From a virus, in the IMG/VR virus record IMGVR_UViG_3300042465_003036, positions 1-51,689 of that record: a stretch of DNA of 51,689 bases; one strand, 5' to 3'. Below the pieces are notes generated by a model. The model was not told the origin of the DNA and searched no databases. It saw only the letters and a program-made list of their open reading frames with translations. Shown one piece after another: positions 27,401-36,127 of the stretch. Position 1 is the first letter of the stretch. The number at the start of each line of letters is the position of its first letter. A program made the position numbers and the translations under genes.

Positions 27401-30216
27401 CTCACGGAACTCTTGACCATAATTTTAATCATCACCATAAATCATCTGCATACGCACCTGATTATGGGTATCCTGCTGAGTTAGATACAATAGATTTTGA
27501 TGATAAAAGAACTAAACAACCAGGACACCAAGTAACTACAAAAGATACAGAGGATAGAGGATACGAACCTGTTAAAACTGAAAAATTAACACAATCTAAT
27601 TTGGATAGTGTTGAAAGATACGCAGATAGAGAGTTAGACCCTGCTGACATAGAATTTAGTAATCACTTTTTTGATAGAGTAAATGATACTCGTAATGGTA
27701 AAGAAATATCCGAACCAGAACTAACTGGTTTCTTTAAGAGATTAGGAAGACACAAAAAACAATTCATAGATTTTTTAGACAAATACAATCAAATCGTAGT
27801 TAAAGACGATAGAAGTAATATCAACATTCCATTTGTAAAGATGGCAAATAAAGTTATTGCTAAAACCGTAATGAGAAAAGGTGATTTTCAAACCAATTCT
27901 CCTACAATCGTAAACGAAGAAACTCCATCAGAAATCATAAAAGATTTAGATAAAGTAAGACATGATTTAATTAAAAAAGTAGATGTTCTAATTGCTAAAA
28001 AGAAAAAACTTTACTCTAATGTTGATATTGAATCACCAATGAGTGCAGATGAAAAACAATTAGATAAAGATATACAATCTATATTTTCACAAATTCAACA
28101 AATAATTCTTAAAAAAAGAACTTTAAAAGAATCTTTAAACGAAGCAATTAAATGGGAAGAAGACACTTTTAGAAAATGTATGCTTGGTAAATTACCACTT
28201 TCACTTAATATTGTTCAGAAATTAGTAAACCCAATTAAAGCAACTACATTACACATAACTGATATTGCAAATTTATCAAAAGTTGCAGCATTAGAAGGAA
28301 CTAAAAAATCAATTTCTACATTCAATAAAACTACTAAATGGGGAAAAATTGCACAAGGTAAAGGATTGTGGACAGAAGGTGGTGTAATGGTAGCATTATC
28401 AGGTACAATTTTGGCACAAAGTATAATGGATTTGTGGACAGAGCCTGATAAACAAGGTAGAAGATGGGTAAATCCTGGAACTGTAATAGCAAATTTGGGA
28501 AGAGAACAAGATGTAGTTTTTAATTTTGCACCTGAATTACAACCATATAAAGAAAAGTTTAATAAGCATTATTTTGATGGTACAATTACAAATGCAGAAA
28601 AAGCTGAATTCATAAAAAAATATTATGAAGCTGCTGAAAGATATATGTTGAGTAAGAAAAAAGATTTTCAAGAAACATACTCAAATTCAAATGGATTACA
28701 TTGGGAAGCAGATTGGAATGAAGTAGTTCTTACAAACATTAAAATTGAAAAGATTTTAGTAATCCAAGATAAAACTCTCTTACAAGATTATCCCTGGAAT
28801 ATTCAAAAGAAACATAGAGAAATAGAATTATCTAAAAGTAGAGCGGATGCAAATAAATGGTTAGAAAGCCAGAAAAGTCCAAGTGATAGGCAAAACGAAA
28901 TAGATAAAATAAAGCAAAAATACAAAAATGTAGAAGTTGCAAAGAATGAGGCTGATATTCAAAACTTTATTAATAATAATGGTGGTAAAGTTATGAATGA
29001 ATCGGTAAACAAATCTGTAATATCAGAAGGTGGTGCATACGGACACATGTCTCACCCGTTTGATGATATGAAATTAACTTTTGGTGATTTAAAAAATATT
29101 ATTACAGGAGCATTAACTGGTAAATTAGAATTGACTAGAGAAAAAACCGATGGACAAGCTCTGGCAATCAGTTGGAAAAATGGTAGATTAATTGCAGCAA
29201 GAAACAAAGGTAATTTAGCTAATGCGGGTGCAAATGCAATGGGTATAGAAGATGTTGCATCAAAGTTTGCAGGTAGAGGTGGATTAACCGATGCTTACAA
29301 TTTTGCTATGAAAGATTTATCAGCAGCAATTAGTTCGTTATCAGAACCACAGAGAAAAAAGATATTTGATGAAGGTAAGTGTTTTATGAACTTAGAAGTT
29401 ATCTGGCCTACATCGGTAAATGTGATACCTTACGGACAACCCCTATTGGTATTCCACAATACAACTTGCTATGATGAGAAAGGTGTAGCAGTTGGAGCAA
29501 ATCAAGGGGCAGCAACGATGTTAGCAGGAATGATTAAGCAAGTTAATGGAGATGTTCAATCAAAATATACAATTCAAGGACCTCCTGTAACTAGATTACC
29601 AAATAATGAAGAATTGGCTTCTAAACAAACTAAATATTTAACACAATTACAAAAATTACAATTTGAATTCCAATTAAGTAATAGAGATGGTGTTGCGGAA
29701 TATCATCAGGCCTGGTGGGCAAACTTTATAGATAAGAGTAAAGTTAAATTACAAAAGTTAGAAAGAGATGCTTTAATTAACAGATGGGCATTTGGTGATA
29801 AATCATTCCGTTTGAATACTATTACTGATAAAGATGCTCAAAAGTGGGCAATAGATAATGATAAAGTAAATGTTGCAAAACAACAAAAAGAAAACATTAG
29901 ACCATTTGAGGAGATATTTTTAGGAGTTGGAGCAGATGTATTATCATTTATGGATTCGGTATTAACTGCAAATCCAAATGCAGCAGTTGCTAGTATGAAA
30001 CAAAGATTAAAAGATACTGCTGATAAGGTAAGAGGTAGTGGAGATATAACTAAAATTCAAAAATTAAAACAAGAATTAGCAAGATTACAATCGATTGGTG
30101 GATTAGAAAAAATAGTTCCAAATGAGGGCATTGTATTCATTTATAAAGGAAACACATATAAACTTACAGGAACTTTTGCACCATTAAATCAGATTTTAGG
30201 TATTTTTTACGAATAG
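24415..30216 (+). CDS. giant multidomain protein: NMN-adenylyltransferase-like, HExxH zincin, ligase-like C-terminus (DUF6267-type)
   Basis: A 1933-residue protein. Residues about 10-175 form a HIGH-type nucleotidyltransferase: GRFQPFHAGH (19-28) and ISGTDVR (146-152), as in NMN adenylyltransferases. Residues 330-400 are Pro/Gln/Lys-rich; 545-645 are Gly/Ala-rich and hydrophobic. A zinc-peptidase HEMVH lies at 797-801. Further phage modules follow: DTVLMGKFKNKKV near 852 and FSNHFFDRVNDTRN near 1081. The C-terminal domain (about 1540-1933, DUF6267-type) shows covalent-nucleotidyltransferase motifs: KTDG at 1577, NLEVI at 1659, EGIVF at 1904 and YKLTG at 1915. LNE/D (186-189), LNE/A (1241-1244) and ISE/G (1536-1539) at junctions fit prohead-protease sites. 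It is likely a processed, head-packaged or injected polyprotein. Activities are inferred from motifs. Confidence 0.75.
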   Translation: MKLEVDKPEVTDLVVVYSGRFQPFHAGHYVSYLKLAKKFGKENVYIATSNSTSGPKSPFDFKEKKEIATKMFNVPSDKFIQVSNPYAPKEILSSFDGKTTAYIAAVGEKDESRLSGKYFKPYKGKTGYGYDEIGYTYAVPAESSPISGTDVRNWLGSGDDESKKKGFLKAYPKFNADIFKMITNKLNEDGFPGGIGTGLNLPGGYINGAPTGSANESNNTEPSSALRPEPKPTRHQIEHPSDEPDWYKNESLYDPIGHIIDRVLAEEMFKEFVDSYFTEAPNPIMDKEFDYTASDGTKKKIKVKSALRLAKDHPAHVQATKMVGSDKPNAMAKGPTDAPANQPKKLAEPGKAATQSAKPSEPGQPVKQGQTQQGKADKAKGGTPTPQGAEQTPPAQTLSGDELKSSAEKTPQDKKAEKYASFKEFFNDASDSIKKEASALWKDFNTEEHHDAHEMANPESETRKGFVDRAADFMAEFPDNMVKGAYDVAKHKYHQLKNTGKGIKSLATSLSHGKGLQFGYEKGKDGKWGINKDAAEKQKKAAKATAIDAAKIAGAVIAGGAVSGVMGHLAGGGALGGLGQAALSGAGETLSHGVTGFVSHMGVDFAKHCGFEALGLGAGFEFEQAEKIAARAGVATVGVVPHIGKLFHNAMSYVMSEDAKPEDETKQNADLLMNLVATILEKMKDFKPTSQQMFETMKSYSEAKKEKEEKQKGLETAKLLKPIQEQISPLKRENVSNFVEYATKRLKLKEQPKVTLVEDPEFSRQNHSLGGYNVDSKEIFVATEGRLTADILRTIAHEMVHRKQDEMGLIGDSVRDGATGSTVENKANSIAAILLREYGKLNKTIYNEDINIDVDKGDTVLMGKFKNKKVVAKDFGTDDHGMPTINGKVATTFRIPRGEKAKPNPQSVFDEVGSNDWHFKAIMKLWDKANSYGKKKIGVAVCNDPNASKREIEAQLRDTDYEEVTDMTDKLGLKEYIEKKKLNKIGESVNTKNHKPHGTLDHNFNHHHKSSAYAPDYGYPAELDTIDFDDKRTKQPGHQVTTKDTEDRGYEPVKTEKLTQSNLDSVERYADRELDPADIEFSNHFFDRVNDTRNGKEISEPELTGFFKRLGRHKKQFIDFLDKYNQIVVKDDRSNINIPFVKMANKVIAKTVMRKGDFQTNSPTIVNEETPSEIIKDLDKVRHDLIKKVDVLIAKKKKLYSNVDIESPMSADEKQLDKDIQSIFSQIQQIILKKRTLKESLNEAIKWEEDTFRKCMLGKLPLSLNIVQKLVNPIKATTLHITDIANLSKVAALEGTKKSISTFNKTTKWGKIAQGKGLWTEGGVMVALSGTILAQSIMDLWTEPDKQGRRWVNPGTVIANLGREQDVVFNFAPELQPYKEKFNKHYFDGTITNAEKAEFIKKYYEAAERYMLSKKKDFQETYSNSNGLHWEADWNEVVLTNIKIEKILVIQDKTLLQDYPWNIQKKHREIELSKSRADANKWLESQKSPSDRQNEIDKIKQKYKNVEVAKNEADIQNFINNNGGKVMNESVNKSVISEGGAYGHMSHPFDDMKLTFGDLKNIITGALTGKLELTREKTDGQALAISWKNGRLIAARNKGNLANAGANAMGIEDVASKFAGRGGLTDAYNFAMKDLSAAISSLSEPQRKKIFDEGKCFMNLEVIWPTSVNVIPYGQPLLVFHNTTCYDEKGVAVGANQGAATMLAGMIKQVNGDVQSKYTIQGPPVTRLPNNEELASKQTKYLTQLQKLQFEFQLSNRDGVAEYHQAWWANFIDKSKVKLQKLERDALINRWAFGDKSFRLNTITDKDAQKWAIDNDKVNVAKQQKENIRPFEEIFLGVGADVLSFMDSVLTANPNAAVASMKQRLKDTADKVRGSGDITKIQKLKQELARLQSIGGLEKIVPNEGIVFIYKGNTYKLTGTFAPLNQILGIFYE

Positions 30217-30260
30217 TTTGATATATATAATAAATCAATTAGTTACATTAATATAGAATT

Positions 30261-30929
30261 ATGGCAAAGAGAAAATCCTTTGAAGAAAAAAACAAAAATA
30301 TTCACAAATCTCGTCAATTAGTTATAGATACAGTATTTGGAAGAACAGATGATAATCAAACAACATTTGGTTATGAAAAAGAAGCTGATAAAAAAAGAGA
30401 AGTTGGTGAAAAATGGGTTGATGGTGAAGGTGTAGAGTGGGAACAAAAAGATGGGTTTAGAACAAACCTAACTAAGATGGATAAGGTAAGAGAATTCTTA
30501 CAAAAAATTAGTAAATGTTCTTCATCCGAATGTAAAACTATAAAATATAGTACTGCTGATAAAAAGGCAATTGTTAAAACAACTCTTTGTATAGATTGTT
30601 TAGCAAAGCAAGAAACTAAGTTAAGAGTAGATGGTACTTGGCCGTTTTATGAGGATTACAAAATAACATTAAATAAATTAGGTTATGTTAGAGATTTAAA
30701 AACTCAATACGAAGAAGCATTAGAAGGTATCAAACAACAGGTTGAAATGGTAAATGAAAATGGTACTATTTCAAATTGGCAATGGGATATTGATATTGAG
30801 AAAGTAAAAGAAGATATTAGAACAGATATAAACGGTGCATACGATGCAATCGAAGCACTTTTAGAAAGAAAATTAGCATTAGAAGAAAAATTGGTTGAAT
30901 TAAACCATTCAGAACTTGTAAAACAATAG
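30261..30929 (+). CDS. zinc-binding coiled-coil protein upstream of terminase; possible small terminase
   Basis: A 222-residue protein with Cys86-x4-Cys91 and Cys110-x2-Cys113, a plausible zinc-binding knuckle. The C-terminal half (about 125-222) is a long charged helix ending in ALLERKLALEEKLVEL. In T4 the small terminase (gp16) directly precedes gp17. Position and coiled-coil content make TerS a candidate, but the zinc knuckle is not part of the T4 protein and I see no sequence proof. A single-stranded-DNA or RNA binding role is an alternative. There is no late motif directly upstream, so it is probably co-transcribed with the giant gene. Confidence 0.5.
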   Translation: MAKRKSFEEKNKNIHKSRQLVIDTVFGRTDDNQTTFGYEKEADKKREVGEKWVDGEGVEWEQKDGFRTNLTKMDKVREFLQKISKCSSSECKTIKYSTADKKAIVKTTLCIDCLAKQETKLRVDGTWPFYEDYKITLNKLGYVRDLKTQYEEALEGIKQQVEMVNENGTISNWQWDIDIEKVKEDIRTDINGAYDAIEALLERKLALEEKLVELNHSELVKQ

Positions 30930-30932
30930 ATT

Positions 30933-31559
30933 ATGGAAAAGATATTCTCATTCACAAATATTTTAATAATTGGTTTAGTTGCATTTATTGTATTTAAACA
31001 ATGTAGTAGTGAGGATAAATCTATTGAAACTATTAAAATTGATGGTAAAAAATACGAATTGTTAAAACATAAAATAGATACCTTTATTGTTGAGCGTACT
31101 CAGATAAAATACAAAAAAGGACAAGACATTTATCACGAAACAATTGTAGAAAAAGAAAAGAAAGTAGAAGTACCTGTTTATATAAAAGCAGATAGTGAAA
31201 GAATTGTAAAAGAGTATCACTCAAAAGTTTTGTATAAAGATAGATTAGTATTAAATGATGGATTGGGTATTATAGATATAACTGATACCATTAGTAAAAA
31301 TAAAATTATTGGTAGAAAATGGAATGCTCAAATTAAAGAGAGAACCATTACTGATACTAAAATTGTTAAAGAACTTCCAAAAAACCAAGTTTATATAGGA
31401 GTAAATGGTATAGTGGGTAACTCATCTGTATTGATAGGACCACAACTTACTCTTAAAACTAAAAAAGATAATTTATACGGAGCAAATTTACTTATAGACG
31501 GAAACGGAAATAAGTATTTTGGTGTATCGGTTGGTTGGAAGATTAAACTCAAAAAATAA
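30933..31559 (+). CDS. membrane-anchored protein (possible spanin-like)
   Basis: A 208-residue protein with an N-terminal hydrophobic segment (about 8-22, NILIIGLVAFIVF) followed by Cys24; the residues before it do not form a proper lipobox, so it is more likely a signal anchor than a lipoprotein. A charged beta/coil stalk (35-150) leads to a C-terminal beta-rich domain (YIGVNGIVGN...GVSVGWKIKLKK). The N-in anchor plus periplasmic stalk resembles inner-membrane spanins and DUF6808-like proteins of Bacteroidota phages, but no lysis partners are visible nearby. It overlaps the terminase start by 1 nt (TAATG). Confidence 0.5.
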   Translation: MEKIFSFTNILIIGLVAFIVFKQCSSEDKSIETIKIDGKKYELLKHKIDTFIVERTQIKYKKGQDIYHETIVEKEKKVEVPVYIKADSERIVKEYHSKVLYKDRLVLNDGLGIIDITDTISKNKIIGRKWNAQIKERTITDTKIVKELPKNQVYIGVNGIVGNSSVLIGPQLTLKTKKDNLYGANLLIDGNGNKYFGVSVGWKIKLKK

Positions 31560-33166
31560 TGGCAGTTCAAGGGCAACCTAAGAAGTCTTTAAAAGAGATT
31601 ATTGCAGAAGAATATCGTAAATGTGGGTTAGACCCAATTTACTTTATGAAAAAATATTGTGTTATTCAACACCCAACCAGAGGTAAGATACCTTTTCATT
31701 TATATGAGTTTCAAGAGGATTGTTTAAAAGACTTTAAAGAAAACCGTTTCAATATTATTCTTAAATCCCGTCAGTTAGGTTTATCAACCCTTTCTGCGGG
31801 TTTTATTTTGTGGAAGATGTTATTTAATGAAGATTTTAACGCATTGGTTATTGCAACTAAAGTAACAGTTGCAAAGAACTTGGTAGAAAAGGTAAGAGTA
31901 ATGCACGATTTATTACCAATTTGGTTAAGAGATGGTGGGAACTCTTCGGTTGAAGACAACAAACTATCACTTAAACTAAAGAACGGTTCTCAGGTCAAAG
32001 CAATCGCATCTTCACCCGATGCAGGACGTTCGGAAGCTCTATCCCTATTAGTAGTGGATGAGGCTGCATTCATTAGAGATATTGATGAAATTTGGTTATC
32101 TGCTCAATCAACCTTATCAACGGGTGGTTCTGCAATCGTATTATCTACTCCAAATGGTGTTGGTAACTGGTTTCACAAAATGTGGGTAGAGGGAGAAAGT
32201 GGTGCAAATGGATTTAATCCTATAAATCTCCATTGGACAGTTCATCCAGAAAGAAATCAAACTTGGAGAGATGAGCAAACTCGTATTTTGGGAGCAAAGG
32301 GAGCGGCACAAGAATGTGATTGCGACTTTGTTGGTTCTGGAGATACAGTAATAGACCCTGAATTATTAACTTGGTATAAAAGTACTTATGTAATGGAACC
32401 TGTTGAGAAAGCAGGATTTGATAGAAACCTATGGAAATGGGAATATCCAAATTATAATAAACAATATATGGTTGTAGCTGACGTTGCAAGAGGAGATGCA
32501 GCCGATTATTCAACTGCACAAGTTTTAGATATTGAAGATTGTTCGCAAGTTGCGGAGTATAGAGGAATGATTGATACCAAAGATTTTGGAAACTTTCTTA
32601 CTGCATTGGCAACCGAATACAACAATGCATTATTAGTAGTAGAAAACTCAAACGTAGGTTGGGCATGTATTCAACAAATTATAGATAGAGGATACCAAAA
32701 TCTATTCTATATGAGTAATGACTTAAAATATATTGATGTTGAAAGACAAATGAGTAATAGATTTTACAGAGATGAAAAACAAATGGTTGCAGGTTTCTCT
32801 ACAACATCTAAAACAAGACCTTTAATTATTTCAGCATTAGACACTTATATGAATGAGAAAGATATTCTTATTCGTAGTGGTAGATTGATTGATGAAATGT
32901 TTACATTTGTTTGGCATAGTGGTAGAGCAGAAGCAATGAAAGGATACAATGACGACTTAATTATGGCATTGGCAATTGGTTTGTGGGTTCGTAATACCGC
33001 ACTCCGTTTAAGACAAGAAGGAATAGATTTAACTAAAAATATGTTAAACTCATCACATATAACTAAATACGACGGATTTGTATCTACGGGTCATTTAAGT
33101 AGAAATCCATATGAGATGGAAGTGGGTAACAAAGAAATAGAAAACTTAACTTGGTTACTTCGATAA
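31559..33166 (+). CDS. terL: terminase large subunit (gp17-type)
   Basis: A 535-residue ATPase/nuclease that pumps DNA into the prohead through the portal. N-terminal ATPase: Walker A-like SRQLGLST (70-77), Walker B LLVVDE (163-168) and motif III STPNG (196-200). C-terminal RNase H-like nuclease: Asp308 in VADVARGD, Glu362 in VVENSNVGW, and a late Asp pair in YNDDLIMALAI. Length is close to the T4-type norm (about 550-610). The ATG overlaps the preceding stop. It probably completes the transcription unit begun upstream, since a fresh late-type motif follows the gene. Confidence 0.95.
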   Translation: MAVQGQPKKSLKEIIAEEYRKCGLDPIYFMKKYCVIQHPTRGKIPFHLYEFQEDCLKDFKENRFNIILKSRQLGLSTLSAGFILWKMLFNEDFNALVIATKVTVAKNLVEKVRVMHDLLPIWLRDGGNSSVEDNKLSLKLKNGSQVKAIASSPDAGRSEALSLLVVDEAAFIRDIDEIWLSAQSTLSTGGSAIVLSTPNGVGNWFHKMWVEGESGANGFNPINLHWTVHPERNQTWRDEQTRILGAKGAAQECDCDFVGSGDTVIDPELLTWYKSTYVMEPVEKAGFDRNLWKWEYPNYNKQYMVVADVARGDAADYSTAQVLDIEDCSQVAEYRGMIDTKDFGNFLTALATEYNNALLVVENSNVGWACIQQIIDRGYQNLFYMSNDLKYIDVERQMSNRFYRDEKQMVAGFSTTSKTRPLIISALDTYMNEKDILIRSGRLIDEMFTFVWHSGRAEAMKGYNDDLIMALAIGLWVRNTALRLRQEGIDLTKNMLNSSHITKYDGFVSTGHLSRNPYEMEVGNKEIENLTWLLR

Positions 33167-33172
33167 TTTTTT

Positions 33173-33182
33173 TATATTTATA
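33173..33182 (+). promoter_or_regulatory. late-promoter-like motif TATATTTATA
   Basis: Perfect copy of the recurrent motif, in the terminase-to-DUF5872 gap and 8 nt before the ATG at 33191. The implied leader would be about 2 nt. There is no recognisable -35 element, as for T4 late promoters. Confidence 0.55.
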
Positions 33183-33190
33183 TATTGTAT

Positions 33191-34270
33191 ATGGATAATA
33201 ATATAAAACTTACTAATTTGATAAAAGAGGACCTACGAAAATGGTTCAAACAAAAGTGGGTAAACATTGGCAAAAAAGTTGATGGTAAGCATCCCCCATG
33301 TGGAAGTTCTGGTGAAAAAAGTGGTTATGCTAAATGTGTTCCTGCTGCAAAAGCAGCCGGAATGAGTAAAAAAGAAAAAGAAAGTGCAACTCGTAGAAAA
33401 AGAGCAGCACAAAATGATGCAGGAAGAGGGGGTAAAAGTAGTAGTGGACAAGGTAAAGCACCAATAAATGTTTCTACTAAACCTAAAAACGAAGAGTGGA
33501 GTGATAAATATAAAAGTAGTATAGATTGTAATAATCCAAAAGGTTTCTCACAAAAAGCACATTGTGCTGGGAAAAATAAAAAAGAAAATAATATGAAACT
33601 AACAGTAGAACAAAGACTAGAACTATTCTTAGAAAAAAATGTACCAACTGACCCTGGTAAATGGGCAGCATCAAAAGCAGCCGCAAAAGCTAAATTTGAT
33701 GTATATCCATCAGCGTATGCAAATGGTTGGGCTGCAAAAAATTACAAAGCCAAAGGTGGTGGTTGGAGAACTGCTAAAGAAGGTGTAGAATTAGATGCTT
33801 TAGATGAGGCTTGTTGGGATGGATATAAGCAAGTTGGTGGTAAGATGAAGAATGGTAGAATGGTCCCAAATTGTGTACCTGTAAGTGAAGATATTGATTC
33901 GGATGATGATGTAAACTATGGTTTAGTTGAACCAGAAGAGTATGATGTTGAAGATGAAGATATGGAAGATTTTATTGCTTTTATGAAAGGATATGATAAA
34001 AACTTAAATGAAGGTTGTCAATGTTTGAGAGAAGCAGAATATCAAGGTAGAGAAGTTCAATTGGGTAAACCAATGCAAGGTGATGTTAAAAAGTTCAAAG
34101 TATATGTTAAGAATCCAGCAGGAAATGTTGTTAAAGTAAACTTTGGACAAAAAGGAATGAAAATTAGAAAATCAAACCCTGCTGCTAGAAAATCATTTAG
34201 AGCAAGAATGAATTGTGATAGTCCAGGACCGAGACATAAAGCAAACTATTGGAGTTGCAGAAAGTGGTAA
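33191..34270 (+). CDS. modular DUF5872-type phage protein, likely head-associated
   Basis: A 359-residue protein read from ATG 33191 rather than the TTG six bases upstream, which lies inside the promoter motif. Modules: a DUF5872-like Cys/Lys-rich block (about 20-82: WVNIGKKVDGKHPPCGSS, YAKCVP, a basic RRKRAAQNDAGRGGK run), a CNNPKGFSQKAHC knuckle (113-125), a second basic block (152-193), an acidic stretch (232-262), and a C-terminal RARMNCDSPGPRHKANYWSC segment (337-356). LNE/G at 272-275 could be cut by the prohead protease. Basic modules suggest contact with packaged DNA. Function is not established. Confidence 0.65.
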   Translation: MDNNIKLTNLIKEDLRKWFKQKWVNIGKKVDGKHPPCGSSGEKSGYAKCVPAAKAAGMSKKEKESATRRKRAAQNDAGRGGKSSSGQGKAPINVSTKPKNEEWSDKYKSSIDCNNPKGFSQKAHCAGKNKKENNMKLTVEQRLELFLEKNVPTDPGKWAASKAAAKAKFDVYPSAYANGWAAKNYKAKGGGWRTAKEGVELDALDEACWDGYKQVGGKMKNGRMVPNCVPVSEDIDSDDDVNYGLVEPEEYDVEDEDMEDFIAFMKGYDKNLNEGCQCLREAEYQGREVQLGKPMQGDVKKFKVYVKNPAGNVVKVNFGQKGMKIRKSNPAARKSFRARMNCDSPGPRHKANYWSCRKW

Positions 34271-34299
34271 TAAAGTTTGGAAATTACAAAAAAATTTAT

Positions 34300-34309
34300 T
34301 ATCTTTATA
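34300..34309 (+). promoter_or_regulatory. late-promoter-like motif TATCTTTATA
   Basis: One mismatch to TATATTTATA, followed by the usual g, 19 nt before the portal start codon, in a 58-nt gap that has no other recognisable element. Confidence 0.5.
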
Positions 34310-34328
34310 GATACTTTACAAATTAAAA

Positions 34329-36080
34329 ATGGCAGATAAATCAGTATTAGGTAGGTTACAGAAATTATTTTCAACAAACACCATTGTTCGTAAAACGGAA
34401 TCAGGAACAAAGGTAATTGACACAGATGAGTGGCAAAATATGACCACGAATTTGGTTGACAGATTCACGAAGTTAAAAGTAACTAACTACGGAACTGGTC
34501 AGATAGAATCTGCAATGGCTTATCAACAAGTTCGTATAGATTTATTTAGAGATTACGATTCAATGGATACTGACCCTATTCTTGCATCAGCATTAGATAT
34601 TTACGCAGATGAATGTACTGCAAAGAATGAACAAGGTAATATCCTAAAGATACATCACGAAGATGATAACATTAAACAAATATTAGAAAACTTATTTTAT
34701 GATATTTTAAATGTTGAGTTTAACCTTTGGCCTTGGACTAGAAATTTAGTTAAGTACGGAGATTTCTTTTTACATTTAGAAATTGCAGAAGAAGAAGGTA
34801 TTGGTATTATAAATGTAATGCCTTTATCAGCATACGAAGTTAGTAGAATGGAGGGATTTGACCAAGCTAACCCACAGAGAGTTAAATTTGTGTATGCACC
34901 ATATCAAAACCCATACGGAGCATTTGGACAATCTCCTAAAAAAGAATTTGAAAATTATGAGATGGCTCATATGAGATTAAACTCTGATTCAAATTTCTTA
35001 CCTTACGGAAAATCTATGATTGAAGGTGGTAGAAGAGTTTGGAAACAATTAACGTTGATGGAAGATGCAATGTTAATCCACAGAGTAATGAGAGCACCTG
35101 AAAAGAGAATCTTTAAAATTGATGTAGGTAATATTCCACCAAATGAGGTAGATAATTATATGCAGAAAATTATCAACAACTCTAAAAAAGTTCCTTTTGT
35201 TGATGAAAGAACGGGTGAATACAACTTAAAATATAACGTTCAAAACCTTATTGAAGATTATTATATGCCAGTTCGTGGTAATGATAATGGTACATCTATT
35301 GATACTTTAAAAGGTTTAGAATACAATATGATTGATGACATCAATTATTTAAAAAATAAAATGATGGCATCTTTAAAGATTCCAAAAGCATATTTAGGAT
35401 ATGAAGAAGATACTAATGGTAAAGCAACATTGGCATCTATGGATATTCGTTTTGCTAAAACAATTGAAAGAGTTCAAAGAGTATTAATTTCAGAATTAAC
35501 TAAAATTGCAATCGTTCACTTATATGCACAAGGTATAAACGATGACCGTTTAACTAATTTTACATTAGAATTAACTGTTCCATCTAAAATATACGAACAA
35601 GAGCAAGTTGAACTATATACTTCAAAGGTAGCTTTAATCCAACAAATGCAACAAACAAAAATGTTCTCTAAAGAATGGATGTATGAATCTGTAATGAAGA
35701 TGGCAAAAGATGAGCAAGATGAATTAACATTAGGAGTATTGGAAGATACAAAACAGGCATTCCGTTTAACATCAATTGAAACACAAGGTACAGACCCTGC
35801 TAAACCAACTGGTGTAGAAGGAAGTGAAACTACAAATGTTGAAGAAGAGTTGACTAGATTAAAATCAGAATTATCTGCAAATGGTGTTGGTAGACCAAAA
35901 GACCCTGTTAGATATGGACATGATGACCATCCTGAAGGTAGAGACCCATTAGGAATTAAAACTCTTAAAACAAAAGAAGGTTCTGTAAAATACAAACCAA
36001 GAAACTCATACCAGGAAATATTTAAAGATATGGATGGTAATAAAAAAACTATTTTAACAGAAGATTTAACAAAAGAGTAA
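34329..36080 (+). CDS. portal vertex protein (gp20-type)
   Basis: A 583-residue protein forming the dodecameric DNA gate at the head vertex. It is recognisable by the conserved T4-type order: RxDLFRDYDSMDTDPILASALDIYADE (near 85-112), FNLWPWTRNLVKYGDFF, MPLSAYEVSRMEGFD, MIHRVMRAPEKRIFKIDVGNIPP-like block, NDNGTSIDTLKGL and the clip-to-stem part with KIPKAYLGYEEDTNGKATLA. Length is similar to T4 gp20 (524) with a longer acidic/Lys C-terminal tail that includes GRPKDPVRYGHDDHPEGRDPLG. It starts after its own late-type motif. Confidence 0.9.
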   Translation: MADKSVLGRLQKLFSTNTIVRKTESGTKVIDTDEWQNMTTNLVDRFTKLKVTNYGTGQIESAMAYQQVRIDLFRDYDSMDTDPILASALDIYADECTAKNEQGNILKIHHEDDNIKQILENLFYDILNVEFNLWPWTRNLVKYGDFFLHLEIAEEEGIGIINVMPLSAYEVSRMEGFDQANPQRVKFVYAPYQNPYGAFGQSPKKEFENYEMAHMRLNSDSNFLPYGKSMIEGGRRVWKQLTLMEDAMLIHRVMRAPEKRIFKIDVGNIPPNEVDNYMQKIINNSKKVPFVDERTGEYNLKYNVQNLIEDYYMPVRGNDNGTSIDTLKGLEYNMIDDINYLKNKMMASLKIPKAYLGYEEDTNGKATLASMDIRFAKTIERVQRVLISELTKIAIVHLYAQGINDDRLTNFTLELTVPSKIYEQEQVELYTSKVALIQQMQQTKMFSKEWMYESVMKMAKDEQDELTLGVLEDTKQAFRLTSIETQGTDPAKPTGVEGSETTNVEEELTRLKSELSANGVGRPKDPVRYGHDDHPEGRDPLGIKTLKTKEGSVKYKPRNSYQEIFKDMDGNKKTILTEDLTKE

Positions 36081-36096
36081 TAAACTAATATTATAC

Positions 36097-36106
36097 TATA
36101 TTTATA
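36097..36106 (+). promoter_or_regulatory. late-promoter-like motif TATATTTATA
   Basis: Perfect copy in the portal-to-next-gene gap, 21 nt before the ATG at 36128. Its position argues for that ATG and against the TTG at 36116 as the translation start. Confidence 0.55.
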
Positions 36107-36127
36107 TCTGACAAATTGCAGAAATTA

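Noticed and set aside
33185-33190. TTG start six bases before the DUF5872-type gene
   Set aside because: It lies immediately after the late-promoter-like motif, so it would probably not be transcribed; the ATG at 33191 is in the same frame.
36116-36127. TTG start of the helical gene after portal
   Set aside because: The ATG at 36128 has a conventional distance to the promoter motif and keeps the conserved KHSKFKNTG start.
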